64,000 nt of DNA from Acanthaster planci (taxonomy: Eukaryota > Echinodermata > Asteroidea > Valvatida > Acanthasteridae): assembly GCF_001949145.1 (NCBI RefSeq), contig NW_019091650.1:62001-126000 (forward strand), written 5' to 3'. This document shows positions 12,001 through 21,937 of this stretch, piece by piece. The stretch's first letter is position 1. Each line of letters starts with the position of its first letter. Both the position numbers and the translations under genes were made by a program. Under the pieces are notes generated by a model. That model had not been told where the DNA came from, searched no databases, and saw nothing but the letters and a program-made list of their open reading frames with translations.

Positions 12001-15000
12001 TTTACCGTGCCGAATACAATTGCGGTGGTTGCTTGCTTGCCGTTGTAACTGTTAATGAAACGAACGAATTCAATCAACAAGGGTGACAAAGCTTCTGTAT
12101 TACCTTTGGGTAATTCGCCGCGCATTAGGCGCGGCAAGATGCCGCCAGTGGCTTCAATGTGGCTTCAAGGGTGTAGTCCACTAATTCAGGCCCCATTGAA
12201 AGCAGTGTAAAATCAGCATTGTTCGGGGCCAAATAATTGCGTACCAACATCCCTGAGGCATCTGATACACACGTTAAATTATTGTATGGTCCATAATATT
12301 TATTTTCTTTTCAATTTTCTGTGGTTAACCGATTACATTTTGAGTTATTCCCTCAAAACAAAATTACCCCCCCCCAAAAAAGTGATTTTTCCAAAGTCTG
12401 CTTGCAACCATTTTCCAAGTGACAACCCTCAACTTTCTCGGGTACTTAGGCCTTTTTTTCAACAGTATTTTTTAGCCATTCTGCTCTCTGATGAAAGCCC
12501 AAAGACCCAGGGAGTTCATCCCGGCAACGATTTACACAATCTCACCACTTTGGGGGCCAAACAATCTCCTTTTTCAACAGATACTGTGGGGGGGGGGCAC
12601 TTTTAATGCTAATGAGCTGGCCAGAAGTTCTCGCTTGAATTAGCGGACTGCACCCTTCAAGAACTGTGGGCCAAGATATTTTTATAAAGGTGACGTCCGT
12701 GCTGTTGCTTGGAAAATTGCGCCCTCTCTTGGTCCTTCATACGAAAAGTCATTAACAGTAAAGATAGCTGTTGCTCTGATTCGATAGACAGCGGACAAGG
12801 AAATATACAATTTATTGCTGTCATTCAAGAAGTCCAAGCTTCACGTAGGCCCCCTTTGCTATGTTGAAAATTCTTCCCAACCGCTGGTCTTATTTATTTT
12901 TAACCTAGCGAGTGAGGTAATTTCTCACCAGTAATTTGTCCCTCTATTCTAGTTAGCTAAACTATGTTCTGTTTAATGCATGATGGTGCCTCAGCATCCC
13001 ACAAAGGTCGAGTACAATACAGTGTATACACGCAACACCCCCTCCTGTCGGAGATTATGTAGGTAAGACTTTATTCAGCATGCACGTAAGTATAACCCTC
13101 TTTCATCGGCTTGTTGTTTTGTTGATTTCGTTTTTGCATTCGGTAGATGCCATCGACAAGCATGACCACAACAGGACGGTGGTAGGAGGTACGGCGGGCA
13201 TATTCGCCACCTACCCCAAAGCAGAGCTGTCCTGGGGAGTTGGATTCGTGGACCAGGTCGTTAACTTCCCAGTTTGTTTTACTCAGAATGGTCTTTCCAC
13301 CGTTGTCGTTTAAAAGCACTGAGTTTGACGGCCACGATACCTGAAATACAGGTAGCAGAAATTAATTAAGTTGTGAGTCTTGAGCTGATTGGAGAGTGTT
13401 CTTCATGAGATACTTTGAGCCTATTTACCCACCTGCAATGCATATGTGAGGGCGTTACCTATCATTGGTGCTGTAATTGAAGCCAATAGCTGCCACTATT
13501 ACTTCCCGGAGAAGCTCGTGTTCAAAGTTGTTAGCCAAAGCCAAGACTTTCGGACGAAACTTAAGGCTACACACTTGAGGCTGCACTGCTCGGTGGCATT
13601 GCGCCCTCTCCCGTTAACGAATAATTACACAGCCACCACTTTGAGGCACTGAAACGGCAATAAGTGATATCTTGTAAAACAGCCACATATTCTGAAATTT
13701 CACCCCTCGGAGTTTCTGACATTCGACGAGGTTCGATGTGATGTTTTTCCTCGGCAAATGAATGAAGCATATAAACTTAACCTTTGGCCCTTGCCCGCTG
13801 CAGCTCTTGGGCACGGCCCTCTTGATGGCGGGCATCATGGCGGTGACGGACAACAAGAACTCCAAGCCCCCCAACGGTCTGGAGCCCATCTTCGTGGCCC
13901 TGACGTTCTTCGCCGTGGGCATCAGCTTCGGCTACAACTTCGGATACGGCATCAACCCAGCGAGAGACTTCGGCCCTCGGGTCTTTACTGCTATAGCTGG
14001 CTACGGATCTGACGTTTGGACGTGAGTTGCTCGGCGTCCGTTGGTTCACAGTCAGGAAAGGGTCAAACAGGTCCAGACCAACGGGTAGCTTTAACTCCAA
14101 AGAAATAAGCAATCGTTTCATTAGTTTCCCTGACAACGCCTTGTGATTTTTATTTTGACTTGAAAATGAACGTTGCGAATGAGGAAATCGGCAGATAAGA
14201 TCATGTCAATTATTCAATCGACATCATATTGCTAAGTCTTATAGGTCAGTTTTTCACCTGCATGTAACATCACCTTTTTGACAATATTATCACCCTCAGT
14301 CTGCTGATCATGACTTTACATAGGTGGGATAAATTTAACCAAATCGAAAAGAAGATGAACGCATAAAACATGACGCAAATATACTGTATATAACACGATA
14401 TCGTTCCAGATTTCAGCAGTTTGAACTTCACAACGCATTCAGTACACGCAGCCGGCAAATTCAATTTGACTGAGTGAAAGTAGTCAGATTTCAATGTGCA
14501 TGTGCACAAGTGAAGTACCTAACAGTATTTAGTCTGAATAAAAAGAACATATATTACAACGTGTAGTCGATATCACTAGGTCACATAGTGCGCCCTGCGT
14601 ATACCAGGCAAGGTATGGGACGGAGGGGTACCCCCCTTACCTGTCCAGTCCCTATACACACTGTAGACTATTGTTACCGAACACATCCCCTTAGAAGTCT
14701 GTAAAGAATTCCTGAGATTCCGATCAGACAATGACCAACACAAAGGCAGGGGGGTTCTCTCCGTCCCATATCTTGCTTCAAATGGCCCTGCGCATGACGC
14801 TGAGCGGTATACTCCTGCCATTGACATTGCAACTGTGTTATATCCACGTACCGATTGTGCCTGTAAAACCTCCTTGCTCCAGCCACTTGAACATTCTTCT
14901 TCAATCTTGAACAGGCTGAACGGGATTCAGTGGTGGATCATCCCCACATTCGTGCCTTTCCTGGGGGCACCGGTTGGCGCCTGGGTCTACTACCTGGCGA

Positions 15001-15089
15001 TCGGCATGCACTGCGAGTCGCCCCACCGAGGTCAGGGGGATCACGCGGAGCTGCTGGAAGCGCAGGCGCCGGACGCCGCTGAGAAGTAA
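8951..15089 (+). CDS. Aquaglyceroporin (AQP3/7/9/10 class), complete six-exon gene
   Basis: The gene encodes a membrane channel of the MIP family, expected to pass glycerol, other small neutral solutes and water. The spliced CDS joins 8951-9061, 9658-9790, 11118-11255, 13147-13256, 13804-14021 and 14915-15089. It totals 885 nt, or 294 residues plus TAA, a normal length for the class. Every intron is GT-AG and every phase joins without a break. NPA box 1 (HLNPAVS) is at residues 86-88. NPA box 2 (INPARDFGPR) is at 215-217, followed by R218 and D219; that Asp marks glycerol-type channels. Aligned by distance from the NPA boxes to GlpF and AQP3, the pore filter is Y66, G203, Y212 and R218. N136-R-T is a glycosylation sequon in extracellular loop C. 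Exact orthology within AQP3/7/9/10 is not resolved. ATG 8951 is the simplest start, but the frame is open upstream to the acceptor at 8912. Confidence 0.95.
9126..9245 (+). repeat. Two-copy degenerate tandem duplication in intron 1
   Basis: Two segments about 70 bases apart share CTTAATTAAA/CCTAATTAAA followed by GATCCTGTTTCA/GATCCTGCTTCA and then ATTGATG/ACGATGC. This is consistent with a small local duplication inside intron 1. Confidence 0.4.
9658..9790 (+). CDS. Aquaglyceroporin coding exon 2 (residues 38-81)
   Basis: This exon finishes helix 1 and carries helix 2. It follows acceptor AAATTTAG and ends at donor GTAAAT in phase 1. The frame starts LIGDGAIAQMQFF and ends TASVS, the run that leads into NPA box 1. 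Tyr66, at the helix-2 filter position, is encoded here where Phe or Trp is usual. Confidence 0.93.
9827..10113. mobile_element. Short hAT-like TIR element (MITE) in aquaporin intron 2
   Basis: The ends are CAGTGACATATCCAG at the left and CTGGATACGCCGATG at the right, inverted copies with 4 differences over 15 bases. G-rich and C-rich tracts lie just inside. The 8-mers flanking it, ATTAGTTG and GTCAGTTG, agree at 6 of 8 positions, consistent with an aged 8-bp target duplication. It has no coding capacity. CAG-starting ends with 8-bp duplications fit the hAT superfamily, but the assignment is inferred. Confidence 0.6.
10783..10798 (+). repeat. Poly(A) tract in intron 2
   Basis: An uninterrupted A run of about 16 bases in aquaporin intron 2. 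It may be the tail of a retroposed copy, but no recognisable body precedes it. Confidence 0.5.
11118..11255 (+). CDS. Aquaglyceroporin coding exon 3 (residues 82-127, NPA box 1)
   Basis: The exon starts after CTTTCAG and joins exon 2 in phase 1 to give SGGHLNPAVSLAF. It covers half-helix B with the first NPA motif and helix 3 (QFIGAFLAAVMVFAVYY). The donor is GTAAGT. Confidence 0.95.
11710..11945 (+). repeat. Dispersed repeat family 1, copy A (intron 3)
   Basis: It aligns by eye with 24100-24330 and 44130-44335 in the same orientation. Shared blocks in order are TCCGCCTTGAGCAGAAGCAC, then CTCGTCGGTTGAAACGAG, then TTTTGTTGGTAGCGACGC, then GTGAACCAGCGAAGTGCAGT, then CCCACCAAAG. There is no coding capacity. 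The family is probably a short interspersed or TIR element of about 200-250 bp. Confidence 0.7.
12163..12662 (-). mobile_element. TIR element family 2, copy 1 (aquaporin intron 3)
   Basis: The left end AAGGGTGTAGTCCACTAATT and the right end AATTAGCGGACTGCACCCTT are inverted copies. Read on the - strand, the whole body aligns with 42108-42573. Shared interior blocks include GAAAAAGGAGATTGTTTGG, GGTGAGATTGTGT, AGAGCAGAATGGCTAAAA and CGAGAAAGTTGAGGGTTG. It has no open frame of note. It is a non-autonomous DNA transposon of about 500 bp; the superfamily is not recognised. Confidence 0.8.
12685..12740 (+). repeat. Dispersed repeat family 1, 3'-end fragment
   Basis: AAAGGTGACGTCCGTGCTGT followed by GAAAATTGCGCCCTCTCTTG matches the last 50 or so bases of copies B and C. 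It lies just right of the TIR element at 12163-12662. It may be a separate fragment, or the displaced end of copy A. Confidence 0.5.
13147..13256 (+). CDS. Aquaglyceroporin coding exon 4 (residues 128-164, loop C)
   Basis: The exon starts after TTCGGTAG in phase 1 and encodes extracellular loop C, with sequon N136-R-T and the AQP3-like run TAGIFATYP. It ends at VDQ. The donor reads CAG|GTCGTT, a weak match to consensus. I still chose it because VDQ joined to the next exon's LLGTA reproduces the family's DQxxGTA motif in phase 0. Confidence 0.9.
13804..14021 (+). CDS. Aquaglyceroporin coding exon 5 (residues 165-236, NPA box 2)
   Basis: The exon starts after CCCGCTGCAG in phase 0 and ends before GTGAGT in phase 2. 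It encodes helix 4, the conserved NGLEPIFVALT segment, helix 5, and half-helix E with NPARDFGPR. It is visibly richer in G and C than the flanking introns, with many C- or G-ending codons. Confidence 0.95.
14585..14796. mobile_element. Short TIR element in aquaporin intron 5
   Basis: TATGGGACGGAGGGGTACCC (from 14613) is inverted as GGGTTCTCTCCGTCCCATA (ending about 14770). The symmetry extends outward with mismatches through GCAAG/CTTGC to TGCGCCCTGCG/CCCTGCGCATG, giving imperfect arms of about 45 bases. It has no coding capacity. Confidence 0.55.
14915..15089 (+). CDS. Aquaglyceroporin coding exon 6 (residue 237 to stop)
   Basis: The exon starts after TCTTGAACAG and completes the split Thr237 codon. 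It encodes the end of loop E (WWIIPTFVPFLGAPVGAW), helix 6 with YYLAIG, and a hydrophilic Ala/Glu-rich tail ending DAAEK before TAA at 15087-15089. Confidence 0.95.
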
Positions 15090-16670
15090 CTGTCATGGGA
15101 ACTGCTCAGCTTACCCGTTGCATGGATCAACGATGAGACTAATTGGTCGATTTCTTTTAATGCTGCATGGTTTGCAACTCTGGTTATGACCCGTGTGTTT
15201 CAGCATGATTAACCACGGATGAAGTAAAGGGGGCTATGGGGTTTAAAGAACCATCACTTCCCGGTCGGCTTGGACGACCTCTTCCCCAAAAGTACTTTTG
15301 CTTTGTTTTGCTTTTGCTTGCATTTTACTCATCCACTGAGCACCAAGTGCGTCATGCCACATCACTCCCGGTCTCGTGTCACTCAAGGGCCCTACCGTTG
15401 GACACGAACAGGCGTGGTTCTAGAGCCATTTTTAACTTCTGCCACTTATTTTTAATTTTAGAACCGCGCCTGGACACGAGTCCGGTTGGACTTGCCTCGA
15501 TTCCCTGTTAATCCCGCTGACCTCTGCACAAACTGACTGGGTGCCAACGATCTTATGCTACCTTTACCATCTTTTTCCCCTATGAGGCATGTGCAGAATC
15601 ATTTTTGTTTTTTTATTTTTTAAACAAACGTTTTGCGTGGTGGCGAAAACAGAATTGCGTAGTTACCAATTTTTTTTATTAAATCACGAGCACATGTAGC
15701 ATTGCGTACAAGGGTGGACTCAGAACCAAGTTTTTTTTGGGGGGGGGCAATTTCTTTTTCTTTTTTTTGATGGGGTAATTAGACATTCTGATCAATTATA
15801 AGCTTTTTGGTTCTTTCTGAGGGTTAAGGCTATATTGTGGGCTTTTTGCACGCTTTTTGAAAGGAAGGGAAATGAAATAGACCCAAAGATTCGTAAACTT
15901 TCGATATCAAATTTGCAGGAAATGTAACAAAGTGTTTTCATTTTGTACGGCAACTAAGGGTCATGGGTAATCTAAAAAAAAATCTAAATTTTCTCCGTAT
16001 GCTTGAGCATAAATGGAGGTGTAAGGCAAATTTGTTAATATTAAAGTGCTTTTTTTCTTGTTATAGGTTTCCTTCTCATTATGAATGCCCTATCAATGTC
16101 AGAATTATAGAATACATGAACATTCATAAATAAATAAAATTCAAAAGAATGAAAAAATAAACTACGTAAAACATGCGTAATATATGAATAATATATGTAC
16201 AGAATTCTGCATAAAATATGCAAATATACCATAGAATCAAAGCAAACACTGTACATGTACATGATAATCCATGGGGGGTTGTTTGTGTTAATTTCAAGTC
16301 AGTTGGGTACTTTTTTCTGGCGATTTTTGCGAAAATTGAAAAATGCATAAATATGTATACCTCACTAATTAATGTGATTAACCTACTAAACAAAATATCG
16401 TTTTGCTATCCGTATGGATTATTATTAAGATTAATTTCCCTACAAAAATTCGCGGCAAGGGGGCCTTCCATCTCCGAGATCTTGAGTGTCAAGTTGGCCA
16501 CTCCCATGAAAACATACTCCTGATAAGCCCCAAATGGTGGAATTGTGACATCAAGGCTGACCAAGGGTTACCATCTCTCCAGCTAATATACAGGTTTGCT
16601 GTACTAACAATAAAAAGTTCTTGTGTATCACTTGTAGAAACCTAGTTAATAAAAACAGTTGAAAAAGTTT
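15090..16670 (+). other. Aquaporin 3' flank, probable 3' UTR and poly(A) signals
   Basis: No other gene is visible here. Candidate poly(A) signals are ATTAAA at 15678-15683, AATAAA at 16609-16614 and AATAAA at 16648-16653. The last is followed by a T/G-rich stretch as expected of a cleavage site. Which one is used cannot be told from sequence. 16080-16250 is strongly A/T-rich. Confidence 0.4.
15368..15486. repeat. Nested inverted repeat in the aquaporin 3' flank
   Basis: CCGGTCTCGTGTC pairs with GACACGAGTCCGG (12 of 13). Inside it, CAGGCGTGGTTCTA at 15409 pairs with TAGAACCGCGCCTG at 15459 (13 of 14). If transcribed as 3' UTR it would form a strong stem; it may equally be a tiny TIR element. 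Confidence 0.55.
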
Positions 16671-17255
16671 TGTTTTTGGAAGCAATGCCTAGTGTAGATG
16701 TGCCATTGTAGTTCAAGCTTTTTAGTTTAGCATGAATTCGCTGCGTATGAGGATAATCTGGATTTGCTTCGTTTTTCTAACTTCCATGTTTCCTTTCGTA
16801 ATTTGCATTACAAAGTGTCTCGTTTTTTCGTAGTGATAGTACGTGTTTGTGATGACAGCGAGTTTATGCCTTGTTACTTTCGAACGTTTGTATCATAAAA
16901 ACGTTATAAAGAACTCGAAGCTACGAGAAAACAAATGAGATTCAGAAATGGGGCTGTTTCCTTGGTTTTTTTTTCTTCATAGATCCATGTAATCCACAGC
17001 GCGCATGGCAAGAGAAAGCTTCGAGCTCCGATGGCACGGAAGAATTCCGAGAAAACAAAAACGGACAGACTACGGAGACTACCGATTGAAGATATTGTAG
17101 CGCCCTCTCTTGGCACACCAGGAACATCATCTAGTCAGAAGATCAAACCAGGACCTTTTTTGATTAATTAAGTACCACTGTCATTCCCTTTCACTAAAAT
17201 GTCATTTGAACGTAGCTTGGTAGTCATTACCACCATTGTAGTCGACATCTCTTCC

Positions 17256-17418
17256 GGGCCGGTTCGTACTTGGCGCAAAAGCGAACACAAGCGTCAATTT
17301 GTGACGTCAAATCAAATAGTAGCGCTGCGAATCTGCAAAAGTTTGGCACATCTCAACTCGAGCGAACCTTTGCCGCAAACTTTAGTGACCTCAAATTCTT
17401 AGAAGTGCGAACCGGCCC
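17256..17418. mobile_element. 163-bp TIR element
   Basis: The ends GGGCCGGTTCGTACTT and AAGTGCGAACCGGCCC are inverted copies (15 of 16). The inside carries partly inverted GCGCAAAAGCGAAC / GCGAACCTTTGCCGC. No open frame is supported and no clear target duplication is seen. Confidence 0.7.
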
Positions 17419-17556
17419 TAAGGCCTTCGCAAGACCCTACAAGACCAGCACAAGTCCTCAAGTTTTAATTCAAGTCATGAGCTATTCAAATGAACTGCAA
17501 CAAAAGCATTCTGTCGTCACTGTTAATCCGGTTACTATATAGTGAATGTCTAGTGT

Positions 17557-17602
17557 GACTGGTCTTGTGAGTGGTCTTATGTCTGGTCTTGTGGTGGTCT
17601 GG
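17557..17602 (+). repeat. Degenerate GGTCTTGTG tandem run
   Basis: CTGGTCTTGTG, GTGGTCTTATG, CTGGTCTTGTG and GTGGTCTGG follow one another, giving four related units of about 11 bases. Confidence 0.6.
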
Positions 17603-18071
17603 ACTACAACACCATTGGTCATTGAAAGATTTAAAGACTCCCTTTCATGCAAAGCAGTTATGTCTCCCGGTTGTTTCAGCTTTATTTGAGTCCTGCAACA
17701 GCTGACTAAAATCCAAAAGCACTTCAGTTTGTGACAAAATGTTGGACCGCGAAACGGTCTGTCACCGGCAAACACATCGTTGACGTCGGCATTGTGCAAC
17801 AACAGTGTGGTGTTGTGTGACATCTACGTCGGTGGGGACAAACAAGCCATCGAACGAAATTGTCATGGATACCGGAGCCGTGTGGATATCGGTTGACAAT
17901 AACAGGCCGCGGTAATACCGCCTGACGCCTCATCGCCGGCCGCGGGCCGAAGTGACGCGCACTGGTCTCCTGCACAAGCCAGCTTATTAGGATGATTATT
18001 TCCGGATTCCATCACAGGAAGCTTAATGAAGGATCGAGTTTAAATGCAGAGCTAACTGTTTACAGCTTCAG

Positions 18072-18518
18072 AGCGCCTGCCCGGCCGGTCGGGCAGCGCG
18101 ATTTTTTTTCCTGGGAAGGTTAGGGGTAATCATAATAAAATGGGCGTGTCTTAACTGTTGCGCATGCGTTTTTCGTCTAGGAAGGTTGGGGGGCTATTAT
18201 CATAAATGGGGTACTCAAACTTTTTAAGTATAAGACACAACCAAATTGATTTTCTGGCTGACTTGCATGGTAGCTCTGTTACAAGAGCATTATAGCTAGA
18301 ACCAACAAGCCAAGGGTTTGAGTCTACATGTAAGGATTTTTTTCTTGGTGGGGAATTAGTTGCTGTATAAAAGGAAAGTAAAGACCGGCATTCACCTGAG
18401 CACTGAAGTTTCTAAGCGTCCACTAAATTGATCGAGTTTGCAGTCAACCACGCCCATATACAGGTATGATAATTACCCCTAACCTTCCTAGGAAAAACAA
18501 TTCCGCGGCCGGGCCACT
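18072..18518. mobile_element. TIR element of about 440 bp with subterminal repeats
   Basis: The left segment TTCCTGGGAAGGTTAGGGGT (from about 18108), continuing to ATGGGCGTG, is inverted as CACGCCCATA...ACCCCTAACCTTCCTAGGAA (18450-18493). The outer ends share GCCCGGCCG. A third, direct copy of the inner block, CTAGGAAGGTTGGGGG, lies near 18178. Ends beginning CAGAGCG and CAGTGG suggest a hAT-like element; this is inference. A tRNA-like segment lies inside. Confidence 0.65.
18263..18333 (+). repeat. tRNA-like segment inside the 18.1-18.5 kb element
   Basis: A box A-like TAGCTCTGTTA (about 18271) is followed some 45 bases later by a box B-like GGTTTGAGTCT (18315-18325). The AGCTCT...AGAGC pair resembles a D-arm. 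The acceptor stem does not pair, so this is not a functional tRNA. It could be a SINE head or chance similarity. Confidence 0.3.
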
Positions 18519-19072
18519 GAGTGATTGTGTCGGAATACAAGTATGTGCCTACAGGCTTCACGTTTCCGACAACAGCGTCGCGAGTGGGGGCCGTGGTTTG
18601 AAGAAACCATGACCTCCATTGAAGAATGAGATGTTCAGAACTCAGCAGAGGCTAAGTCATCTTTTAGTGCCGCAGCGTCCATGTTCTCTGCGAGTCACCC
18701 CTTTGAAATCTTGAGCTGAATGAAAACTGCAGTAGCCGCGGTTCGCTTTCAGTGCCCTCTCCAATAGTGTGTGCACTCCAGATCCCCCCCCGGGCCCTGT
18801 AAGTTTAACCTTCGTGATCGGACATCATTCTGGCTGACTCTTGCTTGCGGGATGTCTGGGATGTGCCAATTTTCATAACTATCTCGTGGGTTTGCCTTGA
18901 AGGCGTAATTGTTACTGTAGTTGCAAGTAAATGGACAGATGGTTGGGTTGTTTGTTTTAATCCTGTTTGGGCTAGGGAAGTTGAGACCGCATGCACCTCC
19001 CTTTTTTCCTGGTCACTTGTATACACTCCAAATGGGCGTGAACGTGTTGTCGTCCCAGTAGAAAAGTAAGTG

Positions 19073-19386
19073 TTACGCCGCTTTTACGTACAAGCACCCT
19101 ATTGGTAGGGTGCGTATCCGCATCCGTTTAGCATCCGTTTGAATCCTGTTGTTTCAATTAACACTCTCCGCCTTCCCACGGACACGATCAAGTTTAGCGC
19201 GCGTCCTGGTCTGCGTGCGATAGTGGCAGAGGGTGTTCAGTGAAATCTTTCAGGAGTGAAACGAGGGAGGTAATAGGACGCACGGACAGAACAGACCAAA
19301 CGACGCACATGGAAAGGCCGCCTTATTACGCACACGGACACGGAAGCGTACAAAGTACTCGTGTATGGAAAGGCGCCTTTACGTAA
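19073..19386. mobile_element. Possible CpG-rich TIR element of about 310 bp
   Basis: The left end TTACGCCGCTTTTACGTACA and the right end TGTATGGAAAGGCGCCTTTA plus CGTAA are imperfect inverted copies. Inside are a tandem GCATCCGTTTA/GCATCCGTTTG and a related motif ATGGAAAGGCCGCC near 19310. A similar ATGGAAAGGCGTCTTT end occurs at 21835. Confidence 0.45.
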
Positions 19387-21683
19387 GCTACACCTCAGAA
19401 ACATCCCGAACGAACATGCATGGTCATTGGAAGACAACCAGGGAAAGGCAACACATTTTGAGAATGGCGTGTCGTGATAGTTGTGATCCTTTTTTCTCAA
19501 ACCATATTCTTGTCCTGGCTGTGCCCCCCCCAAAAAAATGGTTTAGTGCATGCACCCCGGGACTTTTTCCCTGGCGAGATTCGCCGGAATTCCAGCTACA
19601 CGAAACGGAAAGTGTTGGATTTCGTCGGTCTTCCGTTCGTGTCGTCCGTCATTATGCGGTCGGGCTCCCCTGACGCTAGCCCCGGGTAATCCACACCACC
19701 CGACACGCTGCCCCGTAATATGTCCCCGGAGATCGGGTGAACTTTTTGTTAGATTTCGGTTCCCCGACTTCCCTTAGTTACGGAATGAACAAACAAGCCG
19801 GAGTTGCATGCTGATACGGGTGTCCAGATGCCAAGTATGAACGCCTTAAAAGACGGGCGCTCCAATAAAATATACCATATCGCCACTTATGGAGGTTGCG
19901 TCAAGGTTTCATGATCGAACAGAGAAACAAATAACTATCACAATTTGCACATTTTCGGCACCAAATTCCACCTATTTTAACAGACGAAAATCAATGTTGT
20001 GCCAAAAGAAGTTTGCTCAGTTTTTGCCGTAGTGAGATACTCTGCCATGCTTAAAACATTCCTCCAGGCTTAAAATGCACTAAAAGTAATACCCTGAGAA
20101 AGATGTGCTCAAAATCTGCGTGGGCGAGCGGTTTATTTATACGGACGCCACCTAGCTTGAGTTAACGCCGCATTTCGCGGCATACGGTATTAATTTTAAT
20201 GATTAACAAAAGCGCTCAGGTGAGTACTGCTTCAGTGGTCGAAGGCCCACTTAATTGCTTTCACCTGGAAATTCGTGATACCAAAAGAACGCCTACTGCT
20301 GAATTATCTCCATTATGTTCGGTCACGTCGGTCACACTAAGTCTTCGCTGGTGGACACATTTCCACGAAACCATTTACAGTGCGAGAAGCAGAGTTAATT
20401 TCCTGACCGCGTCTGCCCACGTGACCTCTCTCATGTGAACGGTATTTGTTCTGATCTAACGGGCATGATAAAGACAATGCATTACCCTCCTTCGCAGACA
20501 GGCCGCTTTGGGCTATATGGAGGGGAGTGTATTATGGTGATTGGTTTAGAGACATTGAATCGTACTCTGGCGGAAGAAGTCCATAGTTTCCATGCCAACG
20601 ATAAGAGACATAGAGAGCATCACCTATCACTCCACAACGACAATGCCCATTACGACTAACGCAAACATGGACGCAGATAGTTGGAAAGGTTCGATCCTGT
20701 TCAGGTTTGCTGACTGTCTGCGTCGAATCGCCAGAGTAGGTCCACGTAAACACGCACGCCAGCACGACGAGCGTACTACGATTTCCGTCTCGCTTAGTAC
20801 GATCAAGCATTTTGCCAATTTTCTCTTTATCACAGGCAATGAATTCATCAACAAAATAGCTGACCATACTCGCAATTCACGTGCGTACCGGTTGTGCTTG
20901 AAAAGGTGAAATAACAACCTAAAAAGCCATTTCACGCACACACACAAAATCGGAATTTCGGAGGCCATTTTGTTTAAATATTTGGTGGAATAACGTCACG
21001 CATCGCCTCCCGTGACTGTCTGCGCTAAACCATTCTCATCTTGCGGTAAAGGTATAGAAAATCACGCACCAATTGCCTCTGAGGATTCAACTTGGACGAA
21101 AAAAATACGTTACGTATTGTCACTGCTCATGCTATGCTAAGACTAACATTACACTGGTGTTACTGCGATACTTAACTTGGGGGGGGGTTGGAAACCGTCA
21201 GGCCGGGAATAACTTATTATTGATCTGTTTTTATGAACACATGACTACAACGACTGCTGCTTGAAAGCATAATCAGGCACCAATCTACATGTATTCCTCA
21301 ATTTAACAAACGTAGGCATATCTGAAATGTAGGGATGTGCGGTTGACGTAGTACCAGGATGCATGGAAGAGCTGGTATAGCTGTCTGGGCGTGCTGCTTG
21401 ACACCCTGGAAACGAGGTTGGGCTAATTCGGCAACCAGACTTCGGTGCCATTATAATACAGCGCTCACTCGCTCACGTTAAATGCTCATATAGTGAACTT
21501 TGGTAACCAGAATTAGAAGTCATTACCGGCCGGTGGTCCAACGCTCAGTGGACAGGTGGTACGCGCGCGTTACATGCCTCTTCGACCAATATGACGTCTA
21601 ATTTGCCAAAAGGACGCTAGCGTTAAGCTTAAGAACGCAGGTGTGTGTGTGTGGTAACACCGCAGTTACGGGATCTCCTCTGA

Positions 21684-21853
21684 TTAAGGCGCCTTTCGAT
21701 ATGCACGTCAACACTTGCGCTAACCGTTTTGTATCCGTCAAAATCGGAGCGATTTAATGGGTCTATTTTTGTGTCTGTAAAATTGAAACGCACGGACGCA
21801 TAGTGTACTCAACGCACCAAAAACACCGTACATAATGGAAAGGCGTCTTTAGT
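21684..21853. mobile_element. Possible TIR element of about 170 bp, related to 19.1-19.4 kb
   Basis: TAAGGCGCCTTTCGATATGC at the left is inverted as GTACATAATGGAAAGGCGTC followed by TTTAG at the right. The interior has no supported frame. The right end shares the GGAAAGGCG(T/C)CTTT motif with 19366-19381. Confidence 0.5.
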
Positions 21854-21937
21854 CTACATAAGTGTGACGTCACTTGAAGAAGAAAGTGTAGTGCAGAAGA
21901 TTGGAGTACGCGCACGTGTTGGTTCACGAGCTGTCAA
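21852..21937 (+). repeat. Dispersed repeat family 3, partial copy
   Basis: GTGTGACGTCACTTGAAG, GAAAGTGTAGTGCAGAAGAT, TGGAGTACGCGCACGTGTTG and GTTCACGAGCTG follow the same order as the - strand of 47010-47098. It abuts the right end of the 21.7-21.85 kb element. Confidence 0.65.

Noticed and set aside
11710-12740. Repeat family 1 copy A split by insertion of the family 2 element
   Set aside because: Tempting, because a family 1 3' fragment lies on the far side. But copy A already seems to reach its own 3' part near 11930, and about 220 bases of other DNA separate it from the element.
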